Origin: Clostridia bacterium
GTDB taxonomy: Bacteria > Bacillota > Clostridia > Monoglobales > Monoglobaceae
Direction: 5' to 3'
DNA: 64,000 bases
Assembly (NCBI GenBank): GCA_017546145.1
Contig: JAFYXN010000021.1
Coordinates: forward strand, 1 to 64,000
In this document: positions 51,734 through 63,100 of the stretch, one piece after another
How positions within the stretch are numbered: position 1 is the first letter of the stretch
How the letters are laid out: every line of letters begins with the position of its first letter
Notes under the pieces: generated by a model
Seen by the model: the letters and a program-made list of their open reading frames with translations, nothing else
Database searches by the model: none
Told to the model about the DNA's origin: nothing
Program-made: the position numbers and the translations under genes

Positions 51734-52768
51734 ATGACAAAGCGAATTATTTCCCTCATATTGACATTTGTGATTGTTTCAGCATTATTTATGCTTAATG
51801 TCAATGCAGCTACAGCAGGATATATCTTTGCCTCAGATTTTGAAGGAATTGATGTAATTGCAAATCCTGACCCATTGACCGCGGATAATGGTTGGCATAT
51901 TGGCAATATTCACCACGGCAACCTTTCCAGCAATCCGCCTACGGATTCATCACAGTCTTATGTTAAAATAGCAGACGGCATTTTGGAGCTTAAGACGGTG
52001 CCGGTTGCAAAACCTGAGGGCGGTAACTACGGTACGGCAATAAATGCAAGATATACGATAAGCGAAATTCCTACAAACTATTCTATGGTATTTGATATTT
52101 GTCGTTTAGAGGGGTCAAAGCTTATGTTTTGTCCCAGACTTGGAAAATATATGCCTTCATGGAGCTATCTTCCGGATTACGGAGGTATGGAAGCGGGTAC
52201 ATGGTATACATACTGTCTTTATGTGACAGACTCCAAGCTTGATGTTTACAGAAAGCTTAAGTCTGATACGGGAAACTTCGATTCAGGCGATTTAGTCGGC
52301 ACAAGCACCATGAATGCGTCAACTTCACCTAATGATAAGTTTTTTTACATATATGCAACAGATGCAGATGCTGTACAGCATGTAAAGTTTGACAACATCA
52401 GGATGATTACAGGAACAGCAGTAGACCTTGAGAGATGCTCAGTTGAAGTAACTGACAAAATAGAAGGCGGAACAGTTACCGGTAAGTATGTAACCGCAAA
52501 CGCAACTGTAATTTCAAACGACGCAAGTCCTTCATCAAGTCTTTCGGTATTGCCTGTGTTTGTTATCTTTGACAAAAAGGGTAAGATTATGGATATGACA
52601 GCTGTGCCGCAAACACTCAGCTACGGCGAGAACAACGAGTATCCATTTTCTATAGAGTATACACTTTTGCAGTACGAGGCTATAAAGGGCGGAACTGCAG
52701 AACTGTATCTTTGGGATTCTCTTAATAGCCTTAAACCCATGATGACCGGCTACAGAGTAAATCTTTAA
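51734..52768 (+). CDS. secreted LamG-like protein (short paralogue of the next gene's N-terminus)
   Basis: 344 residues with a signal peptide (RIISLILTFVIVSALFML, cleavage after VNA). Next is a concanavalin/LamG-like beta-sandwich (about 30-230) starting YIFASDFEGIDV, with YTYCLYVTDSKLDVYRKL and HVKFDNIRMITG. An Ig-like module (about 235-344) ends in AELYLWDSLNSLKPM. The same LamG-plus-Ig layout, including the end motif (LAVWDSVSAMRP), forms the N-terminal part of the 1490-residue protein that follows. This short form has no SLH repeats, so it is either soluble or held by protein contacts. Function unknown. RBS AGGAGG. Confidence 0.82.
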   Translation: MTKRIISLILTFVIVSALFMLNVNAATAGYIFASDFEGIDVIANPDPLTADNGWHIGNIHHGNLSSNPPTDSSQSYVKIADGILELKTVPVAKPEGGNYGTAINARYTISEIPTNYSMVFDICRLEGSKLMFCPRLGKYMPSWSYLPDYGGMEAGTWYTYCLYVTDSKLDVYRKLKSDTGNFDSGDLVGTSTMNASTSPNDKFFYIYATDADAVQHVKFDNIRMITGTAVDLERCSVEVTDKIEGGTVTGKYVTANATVISNDASPSSSLSVLPVFVIFDKKGKIMDMTAVPQTLSYGENNEYPFSIEYTLLQYEAIKGGTAELYLWDSLNSLKPMMTGYRVNL

Positions 52769-52824
52769 TTAAAACAGGCAATCATTTGATATGCTTTAAA
52801 ATATCAGATTAAGGAGAGAAGAAA

Positions 52825-55800
52825 ATGACTAAGAAGATTTTAAGCTTGATTTTAAGCATTGCTCTTGTGTTTACCACCTTTGCATTTACAACAGTCAGTG
52901 CTTCCGAATCAACATTTATATCCGAAGGCAATTTCCTGTTCCAGGACTATCAGGACGCTTCAAACACTGTTATGAGTGCACCTTATGGTAATGGTGATTC
53001 CCGTCGTGGCTTTGTAGAAATAGTAAATGAAGTTGACTTTGTTCCATCAGCAATGGATGATACCAACAAGGTTGCAAGAATAACTAAAAATTCCGGTCAG
53101 GCTGCCGTTTCTATTCCAAACACAACGCTTGCTGATATTCAGCAGGATATATATACTGTTGAATTTGATATTTATCCGCTTGTGGATAATGCGTCCGGTG
53201 TAGAAGTAATGCTTAATCCGCCACATCACAGAAACCTTGGCGGACTTGCCAATGGTTTTTATGTTCATATTGCGGATTCTGCATTTCCTGCAAATGAGTG
53301 GAGTACAATAAAAATTAATGTTGATTTTTCTGCGCTTAGGGCAAATAGTGGTCTTTCTTTTGTTCAGGAACAGAATACTTATGTAAAAGTATATGTTAAC
53401 GGAACACAATTAAGTATCTTAAATCAGTGGCAAAACGGATACAGATTAAGAACTAACAGCGGACAATTTTCATTTGCTGCCAACAGTCCCAGTATGTATG
53501 ATGCTGCATCTAATCCTGTGTTTGTTGTGGGCTTCAGAAATATTTTTAGTTCCTGTGCAAACTTTGCTGATATGGAAAATTTAATTGACAACATTAAGAT
53601 TTACCGTCCCGGCGTAGCTCTTGACAAAGCACATTTTGAAAATGCAAGCGGCAGAACAGAGGTAATTGACGGAAGTCTTAAGGCTGTGGCTAAAATGACC
53701 AATGATACAGCTGCTCCCGAAACCGTTACAGCTGTACTTACAGCTTATGATGCAAACGGCAAGCTTATGTGTGCTCCCGTTCTTACAAACTGGACATTGC
53801 CGTCTGTATCATCTGCGGAATATACAACAGGCAATCTTAATGTTTCCGGTGCAAGCAGTGTTGAACTCGCTGTATGGGATTCAGTATCAGCTATGCGTCC
53901 CGTTGGCAAAACCGTTGTTTTAGGAGCTGCTCCCACTGTTTCGGTTTCAACTTCTACAGCTACTATGGGCAGTGCAACTGCAATAACAACAAGAGCAAAG
54001 GACTTTACCGCAATTGACAGAAGCACAAAGGTAAACACAATTACTCTTGAAGGTAAAACAAATACAGGCTCTGCATCAGAGGTTGCAATTCTTGCAACAG
54101 GCAAAACAAGCGGCAATACTGTATTTGCAAGACAGATAACAACAACCGCAGACGGCAGCTTTAAAACAAGCTTTGAGGTTAATGCTGATTTGCTTGGCTC
54201 AACAGACACAGCGGTAAATATTACTGTTTCAGGTACTAAAATAAATCCCAAGACCCTTGAGGTGCCTATGGCTTCAAACTGGGCAGCCTTCAAGACTGCA
54301 TTTGATGGGATTGATACATCGGCAAAAGCGCAAAGCTTTTACTCAACCTATGCAAGCAACCTTACATATTACAATGCAGGTTCAGTAACACCTCAGACAA
54401 TGGATATATCAGGCTTGACAGAAGCATCAGACTGGGAGGATTTGGCGTTTATTAAAACCAAAACAACATATCCCGCCAATATGACATATAAAGATATTTT
54501 TGATGCGGCAGGCGCGTTGATTACTGCTCAGGCAAATGCTGATACATTTGTTGCGGCTGCCAATACCGCTAAAAACACAGCAGGAACTTCTGCTGAAAAG
54601 GCTGCTGCAATCCGCACGGTTCTTGCATCAGATGATGCTCCCTTTGAATTTGATTACAGCGGTGCATCAAATGAGCTTGCTGTATGTACAGCTCTTGCAG
54701 AGCTTACAGGTGATTTTACCGGTATAAAGGATTTGTATGATAAATTCTATCTTGCAGCAACAACTCAGGCATCAAACGAGGCAAGCGCTCTTGGTGATTT
54801 TAAATTAATCAATAGTGCAAGTACATTTGAAAGCTTTTTTGCAGGTGCACACGGTGATAATCTTGGTATAAAGCCTGCTGACCTTAACTACAGTGCGGCA
54901 GACTGGGGCTTTATGTACGAAGGCTATGTTGATAACAACTGCAGTAGCGTTGCAAATGCTCCTGCTATGAATGCTGCAATCGCGGCACTTCGTCAGTATG
55001 TAGCCGACGTAAATACATTTTTAAGCGGTGCAGACAGTGCAGCAGATGCAAGTGCGGTTAAAGCATTGTTTGAAGCATCATACAGCACAGATACATATTT
55101 CGGCAAAAAGATAGATGCACTTGCTGCGGCAGGAATGAATCTTACCGGAATAGGCAATACCGAATATTTCTATGCAAAGCTGTTTGATAAGCTTGCTGTT
55201 TCGGGTGCCTGCGACAGCATGTCTGCAATTAAGTCGGCTTATGATACGGCAAAAACAGAAGAAGTTACATTAGAGGCAAATGCGGTAAATGCATTGAACG
55301 CAGCTGTGACTGCAGACCTTGCAAAGACATTGGTTACAACTTATGCAGGAGTTTTAGGCAAGCCTGCAGCTGCAAGCTACAGCGACAGACAGGCAGCAGT
55401 ATTTGCTGAAATCAATATTAAAGAGGCAACAAATGCAGCAGATTTTGATGCGGCGGTTACTGCTCTTAATTCACTTACAGAAAAGGTTGATACAGCGATT
55501 GACCTTCTTGATGATATGATTGAAGAAGACACGGCAGAAGACTGGAGAGGTCTTAAGGCACTTATTGAAGGTGCAACCTTTGGTGAGCTTGCTACAGCGG
55601 TAAGCACATCAGGAATTTCGGATATAAAGACTTTGTATCAAAGAATTATTATCGGAAGCTGTACCTACAGTACACTTGGTGAGGTTGTAAACGCATTTAA
55701 CGAAGCCTTCGCAGCACAGAGTGCATGGGAATTGGAAAAGGGTGCTTACGAGTCATTTGAGGATGAGCTTGCAAGCTTTGAAGACGCGGCATGGAGCTTT

Positions 55801-57297
55801 GAGGTTGCGGCAAATATTTTAAAGATAAGCGGTGATGTCAACAAAAACGGAAACCACAAGTTGGCAATGTCTGTTACGGTGGACGGTGTTCCCATTGCTT
55901 TAAAGCAGGTTGAAACAGAAACAAATGGTAACTTCCAGACACGTATAATACTTAACCCTGATATTCCTTCTTATGATGCAAGCAAGCAGGCACTTCTCAG
56001 AATAGGAAGTGATACGGTCAACACATACAAGTTCCCGCTGTTTGACCTTTATTCTGCTGTAGAGCTTCAGGCTTGTATAGATGATTTTGAGGCAATCAAC
56101 AATAAGACTGATTTGAAGAACTATATTGATACGTATGACGATATGTTTGGTATTGATGTTGACACAACAAGTGATCAGGTTCTTGAAACAATGATTTTCC
56201 TTTACAATTTAAACAAGGCAAACTATCAGAACCTTGCTGACACAGACGAGGTTATCTCAGGCAAAGACGGACAGTCAGGTGTGACTTCAATTGTTGAAAA
56301 TATGAACAGAATAGTTACACTTCTTGATAACATAACAGCAGCAGCAAACGAGGTTGTTGGTACGTCAATCGGTAACTGGAGCAAGATTCGCACACTGGTT
56401 GAAGAAGCAAATACAAACGGCTGGATTTCTCCGACCCAGACAACCAGCGGAATGACTTCTGCACAGATTCAATCAACATACATTGAAATGGCAGGAAAGA
56501 CATATACATACCTTCCTGATATAACAACAGCCTTTGATGCAGCTGTTGTGGCTGTAAACGCTTCAGGCTCAGGCTTAGGTGATGGCGGCTCCGGCGGTGG
56601 TTCCGGCGGAGGTTCCGGCGGAGGCGGAGGCGGCGGTGCCGGTGGCGGATCTGGCTCATCGGAAAACTCTGATAATGTTTCGATTGGAGCAAACTTTGGT
56701 GAATCAACAGGTATTGTTGAAATTGACCAGTCACTCACACCTTCAGCACCCTTCTCGGACTTGGGAGATGTTTCATGGGCAGCGGATGCAATTAACGGAC
56801 TCAGAAAGAACAATATTGTTCGTGGTGACGGCAGCGGTACTTACAGACCAAACGACAACATAAGCCGTGAAGAATTTCTTGCAATTTTATTCAGAACATT
56901 TGATGTTCAGCCCAAGAGCGGTGATGTTACAAAGTTTAATGATGTTAAGCCGGGTGAATGGTATACCGACATAGTTGCAACAGCATATACAACAGGAATT
57001 GTTAAAGGCTATGGCAACGGACGCTTTGGTATCGGAGATGACATTACAAGAGCGGATATGGCGGTTATGATTCTCAGAATGGCACAGCTTCAGGGTGTAA
57101 ACCTTACCCCTGTTGAGGAAGCAATTATATTTAATGACTATTCAAGTATTCCCGAATACGCTTATTATGACATCAGCGTACTTCAGCAGGCAAATATCCT
57201 TAACGGTGATACCAACGGCAATTTCAATGCTTCAAGCGAGCTTACCCGTGCAGAAGCAGCAGTTGCTTTCTGGGGAATATTTAGTATGATTAAATAA
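52825..57297 (+). CDS. giant secreted protein with C-terminal S-layer homology repeats
   Basis: 1490 residues. Order: signal peptide (cleavage near residue 27), LamG-like domain (about 30-250), Ig-like module ending LAVWDSVSAMRP (about 260-370). Two copies of a beta-module follow (about 406-480 and 999-1075), each leading into long alpha-helical, Ala-rich regions. A pure Gly/Ser linker spans about 1250-1280, and three SLH repeats begin near 1311 (FSDLGDVSWAADAI), 1370 (KFNDVKPGEWYTDI) and 1435 (IFNDYSSIPEYAYY). SLH domains bind pyruvylated secondary cell-wall polymer. It is probably a structural or scaffolding surface protein. No catalytic motif was seen. RBS AAGGAGAG. Confidence 0.88.
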   Translation: MTKKILSLILSIALVFTTFAFTTVSASESTFISEGNFLFQDYQDASNTVMSAPYGNGDSRRGFVEIVNEVDFVPSAMDDTNKVARITKNSGQAAVSIPNTTLADIQQDIYTVEFDIYPLVDNASGVEVMLNPPHHRNLGGLANGFYVHIADSAFPANEWSTIKINVDFSALRANSGLSFVQEQNTYVKVYVNGTQLSILNQWQNGYRLRTNSGQFSFAANSPSMYDAASNPVFVVGFRNIFSSCANFADMENLIDNIKIYRPGVALDKAHFENASGRTEVIDGSLKAVAKMTNDTAAPETVTAVLTAYDANGKLMCAPVLTNWTLPSVSSAEYTTGNLNVSGASSVELAVWDSVSAMRPVGKTVVLGAAPTVSVSTSTATMGSATAITTRAKDFTAIDRSTKVNTITLEGKTNTGSASEVAILATGKTSGNTVFARQITTTADGSFKTSFEVNADLLGSTDTAVNITVSGTKINPKTLEVPMASNWAAFKTAFDGIDTSAKAQSFYSTYASNLTYYNAGSVTPQTMDISGLTEASDWEDLAFIKTKTTYPANMTYKDIFDAAGALITAQANADTFVAAANTAKNTAGTSAEKAAAIRTVLASDDAPFEFDYSGASNELAVCTALAELTGDFTGIKDLYDKFYLAATTQASNEASALGDFKLINSASTFESFFAGAHGDNLGIKPADLNYSAADWGFMYEGYVDNNCSSVANAPAMNAAIAALRQYVADVNTFLSGADSAADASAVKALFEASYSTDTYFGKKIDALAAAGMNLTGIGNTEYFYAKLFDKLAVSGACDSMSAIKSAYDTAKTEEVTLEANAVNALNAAVTADLAKTLVTTYAGVLGKPAAASYSDRQAAVFAEINIKEATNAADFDAAVTALNSLTEKVDTAIDLLDDMIEEDTAEDWRGLKALIEGATFGELATAVSTSGISDIKTLYQRIIIGSCTYSTLGEVVNAFNEAFAAQSAWELEKGAYESFEDELASFEDAAWSFEVAANILKISGDVNKNGNHKLAMSVTVDGVPIALKQVETETNGNFQTRIILNPDIPSYDASKQALLRIGSDTVNTYKFPLFDLYSAVELQACIDDFEAINNKTDLKNYIDTYDDMFGIDVDTTSDQVLETMIFLYNLNKANYQNLADTDEVISGKDGQSGVTSIVENMNRIVTLLDNITAAANEVVGTSIGNWSKIRTLVEEANTNGWISPTQTTSGMTSAQIQSTYIEMAGKTYTYLPDITTAFDAAVVAVNASGSGLGDGGSGGGSGGGSGGGGGGGAGGGSGSSENSDNVSIGANFGESTGIVEIDQSLTPSAPFSDLGDVSWAADAINGLRKNNIVRGDGSGTYRPNDNISREEFLAILFRTFDVQPKSGDVTKFNDVKPGEWYTDIVATAYTTGIVKGYGNGRFGIGDDITRADMAVMILRMAQLQGVNLTPVEEAIIFNDYSSIPEYAYYDISVLQQANILNGDTNGNFNASSELTRAEAAVAFWGIFSMIK

Positions 57298-57364
57298 CAA
57301 TAGATTACTGATTGAATATACCCGTTAATGTTTATTAAAACTGTAACAGAAAGGAAAGATTAAG

Positions 57365-60055
57365 ATGATGAAAAAGATAACAGCACTTATTTTATCTGTT
57401 ATAATGCTTGCATCTGTTGCGACTGTTCCTGCTTATGGCTTTGGATTTTCAGTGGTACAGGATTACAGTACCAATGAATGGATAAATAATGACCAGATGT
57501 CTATTATAGGTATGACAGGTATCGCAGGGGACTGGGATGAAGTCTCGGATATGGGCAAGCAGAGCGAAGAAATTGTTACCAGATGGTATATGGCAAAATA
57601 TATTTGCAGTATTGCAAATATTGCACCTGAAAGTACAGATGGTTTTGAAGCAATTTTCTATGATTTAACCTCTGAGCATGAAGGCTATAAATACGTTAAG
57701 GCTGTTGTAAATGCAGGATATATGCAGGGCGAGCCAAACGGCAAGTTCCGCGCAGATGATCCGATTACAACGATGGAGGCAGCAAGAGTTTTGCTTAATG
57801 CTCTTGGATACAAGCCTTATATTGCGGTTACAAGCTTCCAGAAGGCACTTAATAAAACTGAGCTTTTAAACGGTGTTCCTGATGCAAAAGAGCTTAACCA
57901 CGCACAAATGTTAAAAATGATTTATAATGCGTTTATGTCTCCGGCAATCCGTCAGACAGCGTATGAGATGGATGCAAAAGACAACGTTTTAAACATTGAA
58001 TATGCAATGGATGAAGATTATCTTGGACTTGAGCATTGGTTTAATATAATTTACTCATACGGAATACTCGACTCTGTTTATAACACAGGACTGATTGAGG
58101 CTGCTACAAAGGTTAAGAACAGCGATATTACAATTGATGGAGTGACTTATGGCTATTCAGACGAGCTTCTCTGGGCAGAGCCTTATCAGATGCTTGGCTA
58201 CAATGTGAACTTCTATTATCAGGTTATGCCCGATAGTTCACGTTATATAAAGTATATGTACGCCAATGACAGAAATGAAGAGTTTGTTCTTACACACAAC
58301 GATATAGCGTCATTTACGAATGGAACATATAAGTATTATGACAAAAGTGACAGAGTAAAAACCATTGCTTTAAATAACAGAACAAGTGTTATTTACAATG
58401 ATATTGCAAATCCCGGTCACACAGATGCAGAAATGGTTCCGAAGTTTGGTACAGTTACATTTATCGACAACAACAGCGACAATAAATATGATGTTGTAAA
58501 GGTTGACGACTACAGATTTAATTATATTTCACTCATCAATGAAGACGAGCAGAGAATTTATGACGATGAAGCAAAAGCTATGCTTGATTTTAAGGATGCT
58601 GACGAGCTTGAAGTTCTGAACGAAGGCAAGCCTATCAACCTGGGAAGACTTAAAAAGAGCAACATGATTGCAATAAAACGAAGCAGTGCAAATTCGGGAT
58701 ATGACAAAGCGGTTATTAATATGATTAAGCCTATTGCCAAAAAGATTAAGGTAAACTCTGTGGCAAAGAAGACCTTTACAGGCGGCGGCGTAACCTATAC
58801 CAAGTGGAAAGACCTTACTGTTGATATGAACGAGGTATACAATCTTTTTGAGTTTGAAAAAGAGATTGTTATGGTAATAAAGGAAGACGGCGCAGCGGAA
58901 TATGGTTATCTGATGGGTATAAATGTTGAGGGCGAATTTAATATAAATACCATTCAGTTTAAGGTTTCGGATGTTAACGGCAACATAATGGTTTATGACG
59001 GCGCAAAAACCGTATATATAGATGGTGTTGCACGCCGGAATGCAAGTGATATGGATACCGACCTCAAAAATACTGCCGGTCAGTCAAACGGTTATGATGC
59101 GGCTTACCCGTATGCTCAGCCGGTTAAATATGAGCTGAATACCGACGGAAAGCTTTTAAGAATAGATACATTGTACTTAAACACCGCAGCAGAAGAAGCA
59201 AAGGATGCGTTCTTACGTTCAGAAAACGATTCTCAGGGTGTATTCTATTCAGCACATGTAAGTGCTCTTTATAACAACGGAACTACAAAGAATATTAACG
59301 TGGGCGTTATTGATACAACAACACAAATAATCTTTGTTCCCAATTCACGCGGTGATGAAGATTCTTATATGAAGAGCTCACTTGAGGGTGATAAAGCATA
59401 TACAACAGTTGATGTTACCTGTGTGGACGATGCCGGTACGGCAGGTGCTGTGTTTGTGTACTATGACCAGACCTCTCCTTCGCTGAATCAGCGTGCTCTT
59501 ATTGTAACGGCGCTTCGTCAGGAATTAGACACAGAAACCGGCGATGTAAATTACATTGTTGAAGGTCAGTGGTATGGCGCAAGATTTGTAAGCTATAACT
59601 CTTTGGAAACCATATATAATGACCTTGCAATAGGCGATGTTATCAGAGTTGCGGTGGATAAGAAGAACAAGATTATATCTTATTCAAAGCTGTTTGATAT
59701 TAATAAAGAATATACCAACCGCGAAGACAGATGGCAAAGATACGGAGCCGAAGACTTCCCGCTGGCACATGGTTATAAGACCTTATATGGTACAGTTTTG
59801 GTATCAAAGGGAAATGTTATTAAGTTCACTCAGTCAATGCCTGATGATGTTGAAGGTTGGGATCCGACATGGCATACAGATTCATTCAGAACAAATAATG
59901 CTGCATTCTTTAAATATACAGAAGTGCAGGGAAATCCCACAATTGAAACAGCAACAATAGATGAAATTATAACCTACGCAATGGATCCTGAACATGCTTC
60001 AAAGGTGCTTATTAATTCTGCCTATGGTGCATATCAGATTTATATTGTAGAGTAA
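57365..60055 (+). CDS. secreted SLH-domain surface protein (896 aa)
   Basis: A signal peptide (KKITALILSVIMLASVATVP, cleavage near AYG) is followed by an SLH region in the first 200 residues. The clear repeat is GYMQGEPNGKFRADDPITTM with AARVLLNALGY. A less conserved one precedes it, and a third is probable at LLNGVPDAKELNHAQMLKM. The remaining 700 residues are beta-rich with no recognised domain (for example VKVDDYRFNYISLINEDEQR). Unlike its upstream neighbour, the anchor is at the N-terminus. It may be a wall-bound S-layer or matrix component. RBS AGGAAAG. ATG 57365 or 57368 could start it. Confidence 0.85.
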   Translation: MMKKITALILSVIMLASVATVPAYGFGFSVVQDYSTNEWINNDQMSIIGMTGIAGDWDEVSDMGKQSEEIVTRWYMAKYICSIANIAPESTDGFEAIFYDLTSEHEGYKYVKAVVNAGYMQGEPNGKFRADDPITTMEAARVLLNALGYKPYIAVTSFQKALNKTELLNGVPDAKELNHAQMLKMIYNAFMSPAIRQTAYEMDAKDNVLNIEYAMDEDYLGLEHWFNIIYSYGILDSVYNTGLIEAATKVKNSDITIDGVTYGYSDELLWAEPYQMLGYNVNFYYQVMPDSSRYIKYMYANDRNEEFVLTHNDIASFTNGTYKYYDKSDRVKTIALNNRTSVIYNDIANPGHTDAEMVPKFGTVTFIDNNSDNKYDVVKVDDYRFNYISLINEDEQRIYDDEAKAMLDFKDADELEVLNEGKPINLGRLKKSNMIAIKRSSANSGYDKAVINMIKPIAKKIKVNSVAKKTFTGGGVTYTKWKDLTVDMNEVYNLFEFEKEIVMVIKEDGAAEYGYLMGINVEGEFNINTIQFKVSDVNGNIMVYDGAKTVYIDGVARRNASDMDTDLKNTAGQSNGYDAAYPYAQPVKYELNTDGKLLRIDTLYLNTAAEEAKDAFLRSENDSQGVFYSAHVSALYNNGTTKNINVGVIDTTTQIIFVPNSRGDEDSYMKSSLEGDKAYTTVDVTCVDDAGTAGAVFVYYDQTSPSLNQRALIVTALRQELDTETGDVNYIVEGQWYGARFVSYNSLETIYNDLAIGDVIRVAVDKKNKIISYSKLFDINKEYTNREDRWQRYGAEDFPLAHGYKTLYGTVLVSKGNVIKFTQSMPDDVEGWDPTWHTDSFRTNNAAFFKYTEVQGNPTIETATIDEIITYAMDPEHASKVLINSAYGAYQIYIVE

Positions 60056-60131
60056 TTGGAATGTTATATCAAAATATAATTAAATATTTTTTGAATTATT
60101 GAAAATCAGTACAAGAAAGGACTGAAACAGT

Positions 60132-63100
60132 ATGAAAAAGATAATTGCTATACTGTGTGCTTTAACGCTGATGTTTTCCACACTGATTCCTGTTGAGGTT
60201 TTTGCTGCACGCGGCGAAACAGGGTCAAATGCCTGGGAAGGCTGGACAGCATCGGGCAAAAATGCAAGTATTAAAGACGGCATCGGAAGACTTACCTCTG
60301 ATGGAAGCGGCACAAGCAACCTGCTATATAAATGGGCAAATCAGCCCACCAAGCTTACGATGAGCTTTTCAATGCGTGTAAACGGCGTCAGCAGCTCAAT
60401 GGGTATGTGGATTTGCGACGGTATTGCGCGTGCGGGCTTTTATATCCAGAGCAACCGTGTAATGTCGATGGATACCGGTGAGTTTATAATGGTTCCTGAT
60501 ATGGGAAACTGGCATGACTATGTTTTGGAAGTTGATATGGAAGCAAAGATACAGCATCTTTATGTGGACGAAGTTCTTATGGGAACAACCTCTCTTAAAC
60601 AGAAAGACCCTAAGGGTACTGTAAACATTTGGGCAGAACAGTCGGGAGCTGACTTTGAAATTGAAAATATTTCATTTATGTCCAATGTGGCAGAAACAGA
60701 TGAAGAGCGTCTTCAGCTTACAGAGGAATACACAGAGCCGTTTTTCTTTGATTTTGACAGCCAGGGCGGCTGGACTTATGAAACTCCCAAAAGCGTTACA
60801 CGCAATGATGAAGAAGGAATCATAAGACTTTCATCAGGACCTCTTTTCGGAGACCTAACAACCCAGACACTGCATACGCTTGAGCGGCCTTTAAGACCGC
60901 CGACAAATTATGATATGGAGTGGCGTATGAAGCTTTCGGATATTCATGCAATGGGTGGTCAGCCGGCAATGACATCATTAGAGCTTTCAACAGACAACCG
61001 TCATGCATGGCTTTATATCTACGAAAACAGAATATGGCATAATGGATATTCGTTAGATGATGATGTACATGACGGCTATGGATTCCCTTACAGTGCACAG
61101 GATGATGAATGGCATACATGGAAGGCAGAGGTAAGGGGTCAGTATATATCGTGGTATGTAGATGATGAGCTGCTTATAACCTACGAAATGCTTAATAAAG
61201 AAACCAATAGATGGCATGTCTGTATGTGGCAACAGCACAATATAACACTCTCAGGTGATGCATTCTTTGACTGGATACGCTATACACCATATTTTGAAAA
61301 TGTAACAATTACTTCACCCAAAAATCATTCGCAGATTGCTGAAAGCAAGAACATAACACTTCAGGCTTCTGCTCCTGTTGGTACGGAGTATGTAGATTAC
61401 TATATTGGTGATGTTGCAGTTGGACGCGGATATGCTCCGAATTATGAATATGTTCTTGAAAACGCGAAGCTTGGAACTTATGAAGTTTATGCAAAAGTAG
61501 GCGACAAGCAGTCTTCCAAGACAACAATATACGTAAAACGTGCGTTTGACGCATCTGTTAAGATTTCAAATAACAATATCAAACAGGGCGGCAGTGTAAC
61601 TGCACAGCTTGAAACAACACATATTTCTCAGCAAACTAAGGCTGTAAAGGCTGATTACTATGTAAACGGCAAAAAGATTGCTTCCTCAAACAAGGCACCC
61701 TTTAAGGTGAGTCTGAACGACTTTAAGGTTGGTACAGCTTCAATTTATGCAAGGGTGACAAATGCCGAGGGAACAGTATTAGATACTGAAACTGTATATG
61801 TAGATGTTGATGAGGCAAACGGTAAAAAGCTTAAAATCGGCAGAGAATATCAGGTTGACTATACATATAAGTCAGGCACAGGCAAGTTTGAGCTTACTGA
61901 CGGATACTTCAAGTATTCAATCACTCACACAAAGGACAAAATTTCATACGAAACAATTGACGGCACAGAAGAATATAAGCTTGGCGAGGGCGAATACAAA
62001 GCAGTTGTAACATCTGGTTATGCGGAAGTTTATCATAACGGTCAGTTTGCGTTCAGCTTCTTTATGCCTCGCAGTGATGCAGAGGTGAAGAAGACCACTT
62101 TCGGGCTCAAAGATGTTAATCTTTCGGCAAGCGGTGTAAAGGCAGAAATCTGGAGTAAGGACTGGAAGGGCGAAGCAAAATTTGTTGCAGATGACGTTCC
62201 AAATACACAGTATTATTCACTTGAATTTGACAAGACCGACGCATCCGAAGAAACCTTAATTTTCTATGACGGTATGTTTGAAAACGAAATTTTCTTCCGT
62301 GAAGATGGTCTTTATGTAAACAGACAGCTTACATTCCAGGTTCCCAAGACGGAACTCAAAATTGCTGATTCATATAAACCCGGCTACTACAGAGTGACAG
62401 TTGGTTTTGGTATTGCACAGATTTTCTGTGACAACAAGTTTGTAGGAAGCTATCGTTGCTTTAAGGCAGGTCACAAGCCTCAGCTTATCAGAGAAATGAC
62501 AAATCCTTCTGCGTCTACCATAATGGTAATTAAAAATTCTGACGATGTGTTCTATCATACTGAAGACTTTGAAGGAAACAATGAATTTTCATACAACGAT
62601 TACTTCCAGACAAGAGTAGGTCATCAAAACGACGGTGACAAGCATTCATTGACTCAAACCAAGGGTACAAAGAACGGTAACAGCTATGTAAAAATTGAAG
62701 GTACAGGAACATATATGCTCAACGGCAATGCAAAGAACCCTGTGTTTAAGTTCCGCGCAATGACCGAGAAAAGAAAGGGCAAGATATACTTTACTGTACG
62801 TCGTACTGCTCACAGAGACCAGCAGGACAGAATTGGTTACGACTTTGAAACAGAGCAGTGGTATTTTGATGAATATGATGAAAACCGCAAGTATCAGACT
62901 ATAGCAACAAAGAAAGACTCCAATGCATTTGCAGCCAATAAATGGTATGAATTTGAAATTAAGTTTGATGACCGCATGGTTACCCTTTTCTGTAACGGCA
63001 AGGAAGTAATATCAGGCGAAGAGGCAGGAACCTATGTTGAGGTATACTACGGAAGACCCGGTTTCGGAGCAGAAAACGGCACAATGTGCATAGATGATAT

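Noticed and set aside
53745-54293. Minus-strand 182-codon open frame in the giant SLH gene
   Set aside because: Val/Ala/Thr-rich shadow of the repetitive coding strand, with no RBS and no promoter. The plus-strand frame has clear domains.
56315-56813. Minus-strand Pro-rich open frames opposite the Gly linker
   Set aside because: Poly-Pro/Glu is simply the antisense of the Gly/Ser-coding repeat. No start signals.
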